Of a stretch of DNA of 64,000 nt, positions 48,362 through 59,999 are shown in pieces (position 1 is the first letter of the stretch; each line of letters starts with the position of its first letter). A program made the position numbers and the translations under genes. Source of the DNA: Aulostomus chinensis (taxonomy: Eukaryota > Chordata > Actinopteri > Syngnathiformes > Aulostomidae); the NCBI GenBank assembly GCA_037954235.1, contig JBBMOA010000007.1, forward strand, positions 28,826,957 to 28,890,956, read 5' to 3'. The notes under the pieces were generated by a model. The model was not told the origin of the DNA. It searched no databases and worked only from the letters and a program-made list of their open reading frames with translations.

Positions 48362-50901
48362 GTAAGCTCGCTCTGCGTCCGTCCGCCTGTCATTTCCACT
48401 GCTCTGCTGGCTTTGATCTGCTCCTCTTCTCTTCAACTTCTGCAGAGTTTGGGGTCTTGAGGTTAGTTTGCCTTTGTTTCCAGGTTTCTCCTCCCTGTCT
48501 GTGCTCGGGCAGCGATGTTGGGAAGTGTGAGCGGCTTGCTGCAGTTTCTCTGAGCCGCGTTTAGTGTCTTTGCGTTGACGGACGAGTTCGGGGGGGGGGG
48601 GTGATGGTTTAAGAGGATGAGAGGGAGAATTGTCAAATCTCTGCTCGAGGGAGCAGGAATGTTGCTGCATTTCAGTGTTGATCATCCTGATCTGACTCTA
48701 GAAGAGATAATCCAACAGTAAGAAGGCCCAGGCTGCTTGTCAGATTTCACACTGCATTATTTTAGCTTTTTTTGGGGGGGGGAGGTGGATTTCGTAACAC
48801 AGCTGAGGAAAATTTCCTTCTGCATCAGGACTTAGTGACTAAAAAAGAGCAGGATCTCTCCGCGAGCATCCCTTCACCGACTGAGGCGTGCCGTGTGTGT
48901 GTGTGTGTGTGTGTGGGAAGTGTAGAAGCCAGGTTATCAGAGATTTGTGGCTCAGCCTCCTGAGCGACAGCTGAGCTCTATCACAGCTTTCATCATGACT
49001 CAAGCTGGTAAACTGCAGCTCAGCTGGTGACACAAATCCTCGTCCCCTCGGCGACGTGGGAATAACCTGCCTCCGTCTCAGGCTGGATTACAGTGATTTA
49101 CTGCTGCTCTCATCAGCCGCGTTCGTGTTTGTGTGTGGTTTGACCCATAATGGCACATAATGGCGCCATACGTTAGGTTGGAGAGGACGCTGTCATACTC
49201 TCGTCAGCGGTCCACTTGTAAGATGACAGCTGTTATTAATGCTGGCTCTCCTCCTGACCCTCATCAAACGTCTGGCGGAGGTGCCGGACAAGAATTAATG
49301 GACCTGTTAAAATTAGAAGTTACATTTATTGCCGGCGTGGTTCTCCGTCGGCGAGGACCTCCATCACTCCCTCAGCAGAGGACGGCTCCTGCTAGTTGGC
49401 CCACAAACTCGGTTGAACGTGCAGAGCATCGGGGTCGTCTCTGCTATCGATCTCCAGCTCCTGCACATTCGGTCCTCTCTCAGCTCAACAATGCTTTTCA
49501 CCTCTCATTACCTGCATCCCCTCGGCCGTGATGTGATTGGAACCGATTTAGCAGCGATCAATAAAGGAAAATAGCTCTTACCTGGCTTGACCTCATCTGT
49601 GAGCTTCACTGAAGTTCTTCCCAAGTTCATCGTTTGGGTTTCTTTTCTTCTTTTCAGGACATTAATTATCTACTTTTGAATTTCAGACAGCGTATTAAAG
49701 TTTCAGCACCACAGTGAGGGGAGAGCAGCTCTCTGGCGAGGATCAATGAACTGGCAGAAACAATGTGAGGGGGAAGCGATGCAGGCAGTGAACAAATTTA
49801 ACAGCATCTCAGGCTGGTAGACGGACAAATCAGCAGGATTCTGCTAATGTCAGAACCACTTACAAGCACACGACTAGACTTCGCCGCGCGTGGGAAGACT
49901 TTCTCATCAACTAAACAGTTCATAGGATGCACTTCATGATCTTTTCGATTCTTTCTTCTTTCCAGGCAGTGTGTAAACGTCTGCTTTTGGACGCGACATG
50001 CATCCGGCAACACAGGGTTGATTGTTTGAGAGGGGCGGCGCAAACGTCTCTGGTCTGGTTTGACCGTCACCATCTTGGTGTTTTGCAACCAGTCGACTAT
50101 ATTTGGACACGGTGGTGGAGCTGGAAAAAGACGAGGGCTGTCAATCAGCCACGACCTGATTTATTGTCCATTTTTGTCTAAAATGGCTCCATAATTTTAA
50201 AAAAATAACGTCCTGCTGTTTTGAAAATTACTTGAAACTAGCAGATGAGGCGGTGAACTAAAACAAAGTCCACTTCATCTGTTTTGTTTTTTTAATAAAG
50301 TTCCAGTCTGACTTCTTTGTGCCACCACTTAATTCACCCCCTGCTGGCCGTTAGGGAGAACGCAGAGGCGAGGCATGGCTGAGACCAGGAAGATTCATGT
50401 TCAGTCCACATTCTGGTGCTGCGGTGACAAGCTGACGTTTTTCTCTGCTAGACGTTGTCAAGGTGCCCTGACGAGGGCTCGTCTGACCCTGCTATCATAA
50501 AAGGGGCAAATCTGCACTTCAGACCCTCTCAGGAGAGACTGGATGACCTTGAGACGAAGGATAAATACGCTAGCAGACGTGCAGCTTTCTTTCTTTGCAG
50601 AGGCCGTGCATTGCTAAAGCTTTTTTCTAACTTTGAATGTCTTAACATCATGGAACCTTCGGGAATGACCGAAGTGTCATGCGCATGCTGCACTGTGGGG
50701 GGGGGGGGGGGGGGGCACTTTTATAAAAACAGGATTTTTTTTCCACACGTCTTGAGATTGTCCCCGACCAATGGCAACCAGAACTCTACACAAACCCGGC
50801 TGTAATCAGATCCTTCCCAAAACTAACAATTTAACCCTTTCAGGACTGAAAAGATGTTGATTCATGATCAACAAAATTCAAATAAAAACGAGCAAACATT
50901 A
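48362..50901. other. No supported gene; simple repeats only
   Basis: Contains poly-G runs at 48590-48601, 48774-48782 and 50697-50715 (19 G) and a (GT)n run at 48893-48915. No exon is recognisable. Confidence 0.55.
50697..50715 (+). repeat. Poly-G run, 19 G
   Basis: The longest of eight G runs on the + strand between 34 and 62 kb (others at 34050, 38262, 48590, 48774, 53909, 59768 and 61817). Confidence 0.9.
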
Positions 50902-53668
50902 TAGGGTCTTGGCCGGAAGTACCTTCAGGCTCAGGCCCTAATTCAAGCTGCACGCAGCGTTGTGAGGGCCTGAGCCCTGGCCTGAATCCCAGGGTGTCCT
51001 GGTCCAGGGTGGAGGCCTTGTAGTTGAGGAGTTAGAAGCCTGAGTCTGATCAGAGAGTGAGAGCAGAGCTGAGAGCTGGCCCTTTAAGAACCCCTCCCCC
51101 GCTGCTCTGTCTCTGATCTGTGCTAGAGTGAGAGCAGAGCTGAGAGCTGGCCCTTTAAGAACCCCTCCCCCACTGCTCTGTCTTTGATCTGTGCTAGAGT
51201 GGAGAGCAGAGCTGAGAGCTGGCCCTTTAAGAACCCCTCCCCACTGCTCTGTCTCTGATCTATGCTCGAGTGAGAGCAGAGCTGAGAGCTGGCCCTTTAA
51301 GAACCCCTCCCCCACTGCTCTGTCTCTGTTCTGTGCTAGAGTGAGAGCAGAGCTGAGAGCTGGCCCTTTAAGAACCCCTCCCCACTGCTCTGTCTTTGAT
51401 CTGTGCTAGAGTGAGAGCAGAGCTGAGAGCTGGCCCTTTAAGAACCCCTCCCCACTGCTCTGTCTCTGATCTGTGCTAGAGTGAGAGCAGAGCTGAGAGC
51501 TGGCCCTTTAAGAACCCCTCCCCCACTGCTCTGTCTTTGATCTGTGCTAGGGTGAGAGCAGAGCTGAGAGCTGGCCCTTTAAGAACCCCTCCCCCACTGC
51601 TCTGTCTTTGATCTGTGCTAGAGTGGAGAGCAGAGCTGAGAGCTGGCCCTTTAAGAACCCCTCCCCCACTGCTCTGTCTCTGATCTGTGTTAGAGTGAGA
51701 GCAGAGCTGAGAGCTGGCCCTTTAAGAACCCCTCCCCCACGGCTCTGTCTCTGATCTGTGCTAGAGTGAGAGCAGAGCTGAGAGCTGGCCCTTTAAGAAC
51801 CCCTCCCCCACGGCTCTGTCTTTGATCTGTGTTAGAGTGAGAGCAGAGCTGAGAGCTGGCCCTTTAAGAACCCCTCCCCCACTGCTCTGTCTTTGATCTG
51901 TGCTAGAGTGGAGAGCAGAGCTGAGAGCTGGCCCTTTAAGAACCCCTCCCCACTACTCTGTCTCTGATCTGTGCTAGAGTGAGAGCAGAGCTGAGAGCTG
52001 GCCCTTTAAGAACCCCTCCCCCACTACTCTGTCTCTGATCTGTGCTAGAGTGAGAGCAGAGCTGAGAGCTGGCCCTTTAAGAACCCCTCCCCACTGCTCT
52101 GTCTTTGATCTGTGCTAGAGTGGAGAGCAGAGCTGAGAGCTGGCCCTTTAAGAACCCCTCCCCACTGCTCTGTCTTTGATCTGTGCTAGAGTGAGAGCAG
52201 AGCTGAGAGCTCGCCCTTTAAGAACCCCTCCCCACTGCTCTGTCTTTGATCTGTGCTAGAGTGAGAGCAGAGCTGAGAGCTGGCCCTTTAAGAACCCCTC
52301 CCCCACTGCTCTGTCTCTGATCTGTGCTAGAGTGAGCAGAGCTGAGAGCTGGCCCTTTAAGAACCCCTCCCCCACTGCTCTGTCTCTGATCTGTGCTAGA
52401 GTGGAGAGCAGAGCTGAGAGCTGGCCCTTTAAGAACCCCTCCCCACTGCTCTGTCTCTGATCTGTGCTAGAGTGAGCAGAGCTGAGAGCTGGCCCTTTAA
52501 GAACCCCTCCCCCACTGCTCTGTCTTTGATCTGTGCTAGAGTGAGAGCAGAGCTGAGAGCTGGCCCTTTAAGAACCCCTCCCCCACTGCTCTGTCTCTGA
52601 TCTGTGCTAGAGTGGAGAGCAGAGCTGAGAGCTGGCCCTTTAAGAACCCCTCCCCACTGCTCTGTCTTTGATCTGTGCTAGAGTGAGAGCAGAGCTGAGA
52701 GCTGGCCCTTTAAGAACCCCTCCCCCACGGCTCTGTCTTTGATCTGTGCTAGAGTGGAGAGAGAGGACGAGCACCAGGACTGGAGTGGGACAAGAGGAAG
52801 AAGTCAGCATACGCTGGTCCAGAGGGACACAGAACACCATGTTCTTGGAGGGGTTTTTGTCAGGAATGCAGTGGTGTGGTTGGTAGAGCTGTGGGATGGA
52901 TGGTGTAGACGTGAGAAGCGTTTGTTTGACAGTATGTACCTGAGAGGACACCGTCTCCCCATAGACTTCCATTGGAAGGTGAAACGTGTCTCCCCCACTT
53001 TGACGGCTTGTAAAATCCAAACCAAATGATTCATATAAAAACTTTTAAAGATTTTTGAAGAGCAGAGTTGTGTGATCAATGTGTGAAAGTTTGGAAGCGA
53101 TAGCATTAATGCCCTAGGAGGAGATAGATTTTGTTCGGGGGAGTAAAAAAAGTCCTCATTTTGACAGTTTTGTCCAAATTGTGGACATTCTGTTGTAGAT
53201 AGGTGAGGGGTCAGAGTGTAGGAATTGTGCGTCTTGATGAGACGAGTCCAACGGTGTTGGTCCCATGTTTGTGGGACATTCCTGGGAGGAGTTATAGCGC
53301 TGAAAATTATCAAAAATTATCTTGTAGTTGTGTGGCTCCCTAGGTGGCGCTATAGACTTTTTTGTGAGATTAGTGAGTGTTTAGCCAGACCGGACAAGTG
53401 TGCCGAATTTCATGCATGTTCAGGGGGTGAGATTACATAATGCGCATATTGCACGCGCAGTCATTGAGAGCAAGAACAGTCCAGGACCAGGTTTTGAATG
53501 GTGTGGATGTGTAAACCGGCTCCAGGCCGTCTGGCCCAGTTGCCTCATGGGTGTTGGGGGGCTGGGACACTGGTTAGTGTGTGTTTGTAGTGTTTTAGTG
53601 CTGCTAATGTGTTGATCTGCCCAGCATAATAGGGTCTTCGCCTCAAGTGCCTTCAGGCTCAGGGCCTA
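50902..53668. repeat. Repeat element bounded by two 39-bp hairpins, enclosing a minisatellite
   Basis: A 39-bp imperfect palindrome beginning TAGGGTCTTGGCC lies at 50902-50940, and a 34-of-39 identical copy in the same orientation lies at 53630-53668. Between them are a 100-bp GC-rich left flank, the 24-unit array (51045-52760) and about 870 bp of right flank with phrases frequent in fish dispersed repeats (CCCATAGACTTCCATTGG, GGTGGCGCTATAGA, GTGTGCCGAATTTCATGC). It has no transposase. The class is uncertain: hairpin ends recall Helitron 3' ends or foldback elements, but I see neither a TC/CTAG border nor a clear target duplication. Confidence 0.6.
51045..52760. repeat. Minisatellite, 24 copies of a ~70-bp unit
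   Basis: The unit runs from GAGAGCAGAGCTGAGAGCTG through GCCCTTTAAGAACCCCTCC to CTGCTCTGTCTCTGATCTG and TGCTAGAGT. The landmark CCCTTTAAGAACCCC occurs 24 times from 51081 to 52701, mean spacing 70.4 bp. Units differ at a few sites only: four or five C after CCCCT, GTGAGAG or GTGGAGAG, TCTCTGATC or TCTTTGATC, ACTGC, ACGGC or ACTAC, and a short GTGAGCAG form. AGAGCAG and CTGCTCT within a unit can pair. Open frames on both strands across the array reflect the repeat, not genes. Confidence 0.95.
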
Positions 53669-54830
53669 AAAGACGAATGTCAGCTGATGACCACGTGTCA
53701 AATTACTGCATTGGAAGGGTTGCCCATCGCTCAGATTTGCTGTTAATGCACAGCCGTTCAAATCCTTATGAGAGTTAAATGGAGTTAATTGATTTTACTG
53801 AATCTTCCAGGTGACAAATCCGTCCTGTCCCCCTTGTCATCTTTCAGGTGATCAATTTTAGCGTTTCTTATGAAAGTATACATGAGAACTTAATTTAGAT
53901 TTTATTTTGGGGGGGGGGGGGCCTCGCTGACCTTCTTTCAGCGTTCCCTTCGATAGAATTCAGTGTAAAAAATATGGAAGGTGGGTGGACTGCCTACGTA
54001 TAAAAACAAGCGAGCAAAGTCTGCACGGCCATCTGCTCACAGCAGAATTTTTTTTTCTTCATCAACACTGCAGCCTTGCAACAAAAAAAAAACCCCTCCC
54101 ACTCCTGCAGTTTAGCATCTTGTATTAAGAAGGAACAGAAGACACAGCAGAACATGTTAGTTGCATCAGGTCCAAGCGCGCAGCGCCGACGCCTCAGGGT
54201 GACGGCAGACACTCACCGGCACATCGGGTTCCATGAACAACTCTGCTGCTAATCAAGCGGATTTTCCCCTCTAGAAAAGCTTTTGCGTTCGATATGCATG
54301 AAGAAATGGCGATGGTTTACAGGCGCCGACTAAATCAGGTCTAGTTCCAGACGCTGGAAAGTTTGGGTTATTTTTAGGGATTGTGGTGTTTTTGTCACGC
54401 GTGTTGGGCAGCGAGCTGCTGCACTGTGTGAGTCTGGTCTCTCGCTGTAAGCCCGAGTCAACGCGCCGTCCTCGTCTGGAACAGCCAGACAGTTCATGAG
54501 AGGACACAGAGGTGAAAATGCATCTCAATTGTTCTGCTTCTTCTTCTTCGTCTTCTTCTCCTTCTCAGGCTGTTTCCCTCTCCTTCTGTGATTAAGGATC
54601 TATGCCAACCGATGAAACGACGCACTGGCATCAGTAGGCAGGTACGTGCTGTCAACTCTGTAGATTTTTAAGAAAAGTTTTAGTGAAGCGTTTGAAAGCT
54701 CGACACAAATCAGTAAAACACAAAAGCTTCGTCAGTCTGACTTCACACGTGCAGCGGGTTAGGAAGGAGCCGCAAACTCACTCGTGTCAGAGATGCTGGT
54801 CACTCTCACGTCCTGTAACAGGAGCCAAGA

Positions 54831-55031
54831 CCCATCCATCCCTCCATCTTCTCCTGTTGAGGGTGGTGGGGGTGGAGCCTATCCCAGCAGCCCTCCCCCT
54901 GGACGGGTCACCAGTCCATGGCAGGGCCAACACATAGAGACAGACAACCATTGGCTCTCCCAGCCACGCCTACGGTCAATTTAGAGTCTGGATTAACCTG
55001 GTCCCTCTTGATGTCTTTGGACTGTGGAGGA
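54831..55031 (-). mobile_element. 5'-truncated type A SINE
   Basis: Reverse-strand copy from the tail complement CCCATCCATCCCTCCATC through TAGGCTCCACCCCC and CTAAATTGACCGTAGGC to TCCTCCACAGTCCAAAGAC, where it stops. The tRNA head and B box are missing and there is a small internal deletion near 54890. It is closest to the copy in smc1b intron 2. Confidence 0.8.
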
Positions 55032-57223
55032 ATCGATCAAGGAGGAAGTCCTGGCATCTGAATCTGATCTTTGAAAAAAAAATGTGGATCGTTGCCTCTC
55101 CAGTTCTCATGTTCAGTTCAGCCGCTTTGTGACGTTACTGTTGAATGAACGCCGGTCACACGTGTAACTGCTGCCATAAATGGAACGCCAGACCCACAGT
55201 AGCACCGTTTATGTGTCTGCGCCATCGCCTCATCCGAGCGGGACACTTTCTTGCTTTAATTGTACATTTTAAAATGGTGCTAAATTAACGCATCGGAATA
55301 GCAGAGAAGGCTGAGCCGTTTAATCTGGATGAACTCTGGATGAACCGCTCCTTCCTTTGCCTCTCTCTGCTCTTAGTAGCACCTCCAACGTGGTGCGAAG
55401 CCGCATTGTTCTCCGTGTACACAACATCACCCAAATAAATCAACAGCGCGCTGAAGCTAAAGAAGTCGATTATTCAGAGAAAGTCTATCCAAAGGCTTCA
55501 AACAATTCCAATACGAAGTTTCTTATCGTTTGTTACACCGAGATCTGCTGCACTAAAAGTTGCATTAAAAATTCATCTTCAACAGCTGCTCACTGAGTTT
55601 CAGAGGAGGAAAACTCACAGGTGCAGCAGTTTGTGAATAAATACAGTCCAGCTGATACTGAGATGGGGGGTGCGGGGCTGCAGAGGCTTGGATGTTGTTT
55701 TAAGAGCAAAGATCGTTCGGGCAGGCATCTGTTGGCGTCGCGGGAAAGGTTCACAGCCTGACCCCGACCTCTGACCTCCCAATGTTTTCACCAGACACTC
55801 TGAAGGAAGCAGTCCAGCTAAAAACAGAGGCTGTGTTTTTAGCCGCTTTAGTTGGGTTTTCGTTGCTGCGCTGTTGCTCCGTGCGGTCCTGAATTCACCG
55901 GCCTCCCAGCTGACGAATTGAGGCATTTTGTTGCGATCTCCGTCATGTAGTTCCGGATGAGGATCACATTCATAAGCACTGAAATCCTCCGAGGACACAA
56001 CTGCTGCCCATCTTTCTTTTTTATGGAGAAATCTTGTGCAAGCCATCGTTCTCCTTCATTATTCAGCAGCTTTGCTCAAACGCATTAAGCTTCCAAGCCC
56101 CCAAAAAAGAAGTTATTTTCTCAGACAAGAACACGGAATAAAGAATCACCTCTTCTTCTGTTCGACTCCAGCAAAAAAAAAACATCCATGCAAGACAACT
56201 TATTAAAGCAGAAGCTCCTGGAACTAAATAATGCTCCTTGGCACCTCGTTGTCGGGGATTCAGGCAATAACGACGCTCACAAGCTTTGCTAGCTTCATGT
56301 GCCGATGATGACATCTGGCGCGAATGAGAATTAGCGACCTGTAATTAGAAAGCATAGCGCAGCAGACTCACTTTCCTCTCCGTCGCGCGCCGGTCAAAAG
56401 ACAGACGACAACAGGCCAAGGGAAGCTTCAGTTCCAGGGCCTGAAGGTTGTTGGGTCGGTCACCCACAGACCCTCGCTGACCTTAGGAGTGGAGAAGCAG
56501 AGAGACGTAAAACACACAAGCAGGTTGAACCGCTGACCGTCCGGTTCCTGGGTGTCAGAGTCCCTGGGATTTTAGGGGTTGTTTCCATCTGTGGTTAACA
56601 CCGGCTTCGTGTATCTGAATGTTTGGTTTAGTAACCCTCTGGTGAGTTTGGAGGCATTTGTGTGTCTTAAAGACTGAGATTAGTAACAAGTGGCTCAACG
56701 AGACTACAGAGGTTTTCTCAAATTAAATCACATGCAAGTGGGAGGTGCGGCGCAAAGATAATCCTGCTGAACAAAACCTGTGTGGAGCACAAGCCTCTGC
56801 TTGCTAGACAGTTCATTTTCTGCCGTCATGGCGATGCAAGCGTCTGGGTTGACCTACAGAAACACATCAACTCTGCTGCTGTAACACATCGGTGAGGAGG
56901 CGGTCGTGGTCGTTTGACGTGTCCTAAGTCATTTTGCTCCTTGGACAACTGGGCGTGAACGACAACTCAGTGTAAAATTCCTGATAACAGAGAAGAAGAT
57001 AGTGGCAGGCAAATGTGGGCTCCCAAGGGCCTGAAGCTGGTGATGGGCTGTGCTTCAGTGTCAGCAGATCCCACCACAGACCAAATCCAACCATCAACCG
57101 GTTCGTGTTAAAAACGCGCGGTGCGCGCGAGGTGACGCGTTTCCTCACGAGCGAACAGAAACACTCACAGGAGCAGGAAATATGTAGGAATCTGTCACTG
57201 AAAATAGTCCCAACAGATGCGCC

Positions 57224-57454
57224 AGCAGGGGCGGCGTGGCTCAGAGGGTCGCTGGTTCAATCCCCACTTCCCCCGGCGACCATGTCCAAGTGTCCGCGAG
57301 CAAGATACTGAACCCTAACTGCTCCTGATGGCCCTGCGACGGACTGGTGACCCGTCCAGGGTGAACCCCGCCTCTCACCCAATGTCAGCTGAGATAGGCT
57401 CCACCCCCTGTGACCCTTAACAGATAAGCGGTGTAGAAAATGGACGGATGGGTA
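57224..57454 (+). mobile_element. tRNA-derived SINE, type B head, nearly complete
   Basis: Head GGCGGCGTGGCTCAGAGGGTCG with B box GGTTCAATCCCC, then TCCAAGTGTCC..GAGCAAGATACTGAACCC, the shared 3' body (ACTGGTGACCCGTCCAGGG, CCTCTCACCC, ATAGGCTCCACCCCC, GATAAGCGG) and tail GGACGGATGG. The flanks AGATGCGCC and AGATGCACC may be an imperfect target duplication. The head is shortened compared with the copy at 3692. Confidence 0.85.
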
Positions 57455-59974
57455 GAGATGCACCTCTAAGAGGCATGTCCTACAGGCTAGCGTCACCCGC
57501 TGGTTTAGGAGATTTTAAGATGAAGCAGTTCTTTTTTTCTTTTCTTTCTTTTTTTTTTTGGTTCGTTGGAGGTTGGGAAGAGCAGACAAGTAGAGACGAG
57601 TCAGGAAATCAGCTTGAAAGCCCTCAACGGATAAATAAACGGCGTGCTGCTGATGTGCTTGTTCCATTTGGGAATCAGTAGAAATGTTGCTCCAAAAGTC
57701 TCTGTTTGAAAAAAAGAGAATTCATCCCATCAGTTAGACGTCGTGATGTAATCTTCTTAAAACAGAAAAAGCAGCAAAAGCCGATTTGCATTTGACAGCA
57801 CTAATCTTGTTCTAAAAAAATAATCTCAGTGATAATTTTCTCTAAAATGTTGTCAACTACGGAAGCAGGCCCAAAAAAAAAGGTCATATTACGTTGGCTC
57901 AAACCTGACATTCCCTTTCTCCTGGGTTGATATCAAATATCAAATTGTGACATCGGATGATTTCAAATACAGGAAGAGACAAACCAAGGGTTCGTGTCCA
58001 ATGATTCAAATATCCGCTTTCATCCTGGTAGGCAAAAGTAATCATGACAAAAAAAACGCAGAGGATGGAGGAGGGCGAGCGGACAAGCGCCAGCCCAGAG
58101 AGACGCGCATCCGCGAGCCTTAATCTTGCAGCTCCTGCAGACTTGCCAAATGTTATCAGACCAAATGGATCAAACCCTGAGAGTGACAGGAGCCATTTCA
58201 CCACCAACAAGGACTCCACAGCTGTAACTGAAGTGATGGAGGAGGCCAAAGCAGAGTCTACGAGCCCTCCGCACCGCCGCTTCATAGCAAGCAGCCAGCG
58301 ATGCTAAGAGCACTGCTGGTGCTTCTCGGTGTTGGGGTTTCCCTACCCGCTGCTGGATCTTGACGCCCCAAGAAGGTTCCCCGAATACACCGGCCCGCTC
58401 TCGTTTACGCGTTACCTCCGGAACCCTTTGAGTCACTTGCTTCAAATTTACTTCAGTTGTCCACTTGGACTCAAGGATGAACTGAACAGATGTTGGTGGT
58501 GGAAGGTGGAGCTGATGCTCATTTTGTTCGTTGGTGAGAGTTATTCGACGTTCCCATGTTTGCGACTGAGCTGTTGGTTGTTCACGTATTGTGAAAATAT
58601 ATGCAACTTCTCTGGAACGACGGTGAGGGGGGATTTTCCAAATGAAGGAGGATGAACTGAAAAAAATGTTGGTGGTCAAAGGTCAAGGGTCACTGTTTGA
58701 GGCACAGATTGTCCAGGCATAAAGCAGCGATGCAGGACTTCTCTTTTGTGTTGTGTATTTGATCCTGGATAAGGTTCTTAAACGTCTCAAATTTGAGCTC
58801 CTGAAGCCTGACAGCCGCTGGCGGTCGGTTGGTGCTGTGGCTGTGTGATCCCACTTCCACTAACCGTGATCATCAGGTGGATGACGGTAAACAATGGGGC
58901 GCTTCACCCACATGAGGAGTAAGCGGCGGGGATGTTGCACAGTGAGAGTTCAGCGAACACTAAACGTGCCATTAATTTGGATGCAACGACGCGCTCGGAT
59001 GGGAGTTTATCAATCCTCCGTATTAACAACCTGGCGAGGCGTGAAGAGCAGATGAGTCATATTCCCAACACATGCTCCGAGCTGCAGTTAGCAGTGATTT
59101 AGATCTGGGGTTTATTTCTCTAATTAGCAGTGATTTGATCTTCTTTATTGACACAGATGTCAATAATTGGATCAAATGAGAATTTGGCATTCTGGTTTTG
59201 AAGCTCCCAGAGAGGCTTTCATCAGTGGTGCTGGTGAGCTCCAGATCTGGATGTTTCTCCTCTTCCAGCCCGCAGTTGCAGCGTGACGCCACCGTGACGT
59301 CAGCCTTCCCTCCTCTGTCAGGCTGAGCTCTATCCTGAAGCGCGGGTGCGATTCCCAAGCTCGCTTGTCTTTTGTTCCTGCGGTGGAGGGAGACTGAAAT
59401 AACTCCGCGAAAGTAACGGTCTGACACTGAACGGCACGCGCAGGAGGACTCGGTACTGAAAGAAGAAAGTAAATGTCTTTGACTTTCAATTTTATATCAT
59501 TTAATCACTATTCCTACATCGTTATTATAGGAGCTGGGTTGTAATGACTTGCTTGTTGAGTTGGAGTTGTTTTGAGGCGAATGCAAGTAATTGTTGTTGT
59601 TGATTAATTTCTCTGCTGACGACTTCCTCCGGGAGTCCATCGATTTCTTCGATTAGCAGAAAAAGCTGCCGTCCTAGCAACTTGGGAATGGAATAACTAC
59701 AGTTTTCATTTCTGTTCGAAAGAAAACATTTGTGAAGCTGAAAAAACAAACCAAACACGTTACGCGTGGGGGGGGGGGGTGACTGACATGATCATCAAAA
59801 TCAATGTCAATTTCAAACGTTTTCTCTGTATTTATAATAAACAAAACATAACCTTACGAGCTCTGCATGTAACGCAGCTGCTCAAGCTGAGCCAGCGTGA
59901 CGACTGAAGGTTCACTCACAGTTTCAGGCTCAGTTGTTTATCATGAGTGTGGAAGCATGTGCGAGGGACATGTG

Positions 59975-59999
59975 ACACACACACACACACACACACACA
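59975..59999. repeat. (AC)n microsatellite
   Basis: Uninterrupted AC run of about 25 bp. Confidence 0.9.

Noticed and set aside
47912..48685. Long open frame (257 aa) on the minus strand
   Set aside because: It runs through the GA-rich tract, whose CT-rich complement gives Ser/Leu/Pro runs. It has no family resemblance and no support from splice signals on that strand.
50938..53020. Open frames of 72-126 aa on both strands of the minisatellite
   Set aside because: They repeat the same peptide per unit and exist only because the ~70-bp unit lacks stops in some frames; not genes.
58044..58307. 87-aa frame with an acidic/serine-rich peptide, considered as an exon
   Set aside because: No recognised family, no convincing acceptor and donor pair, and no neighbouring exon in frame.
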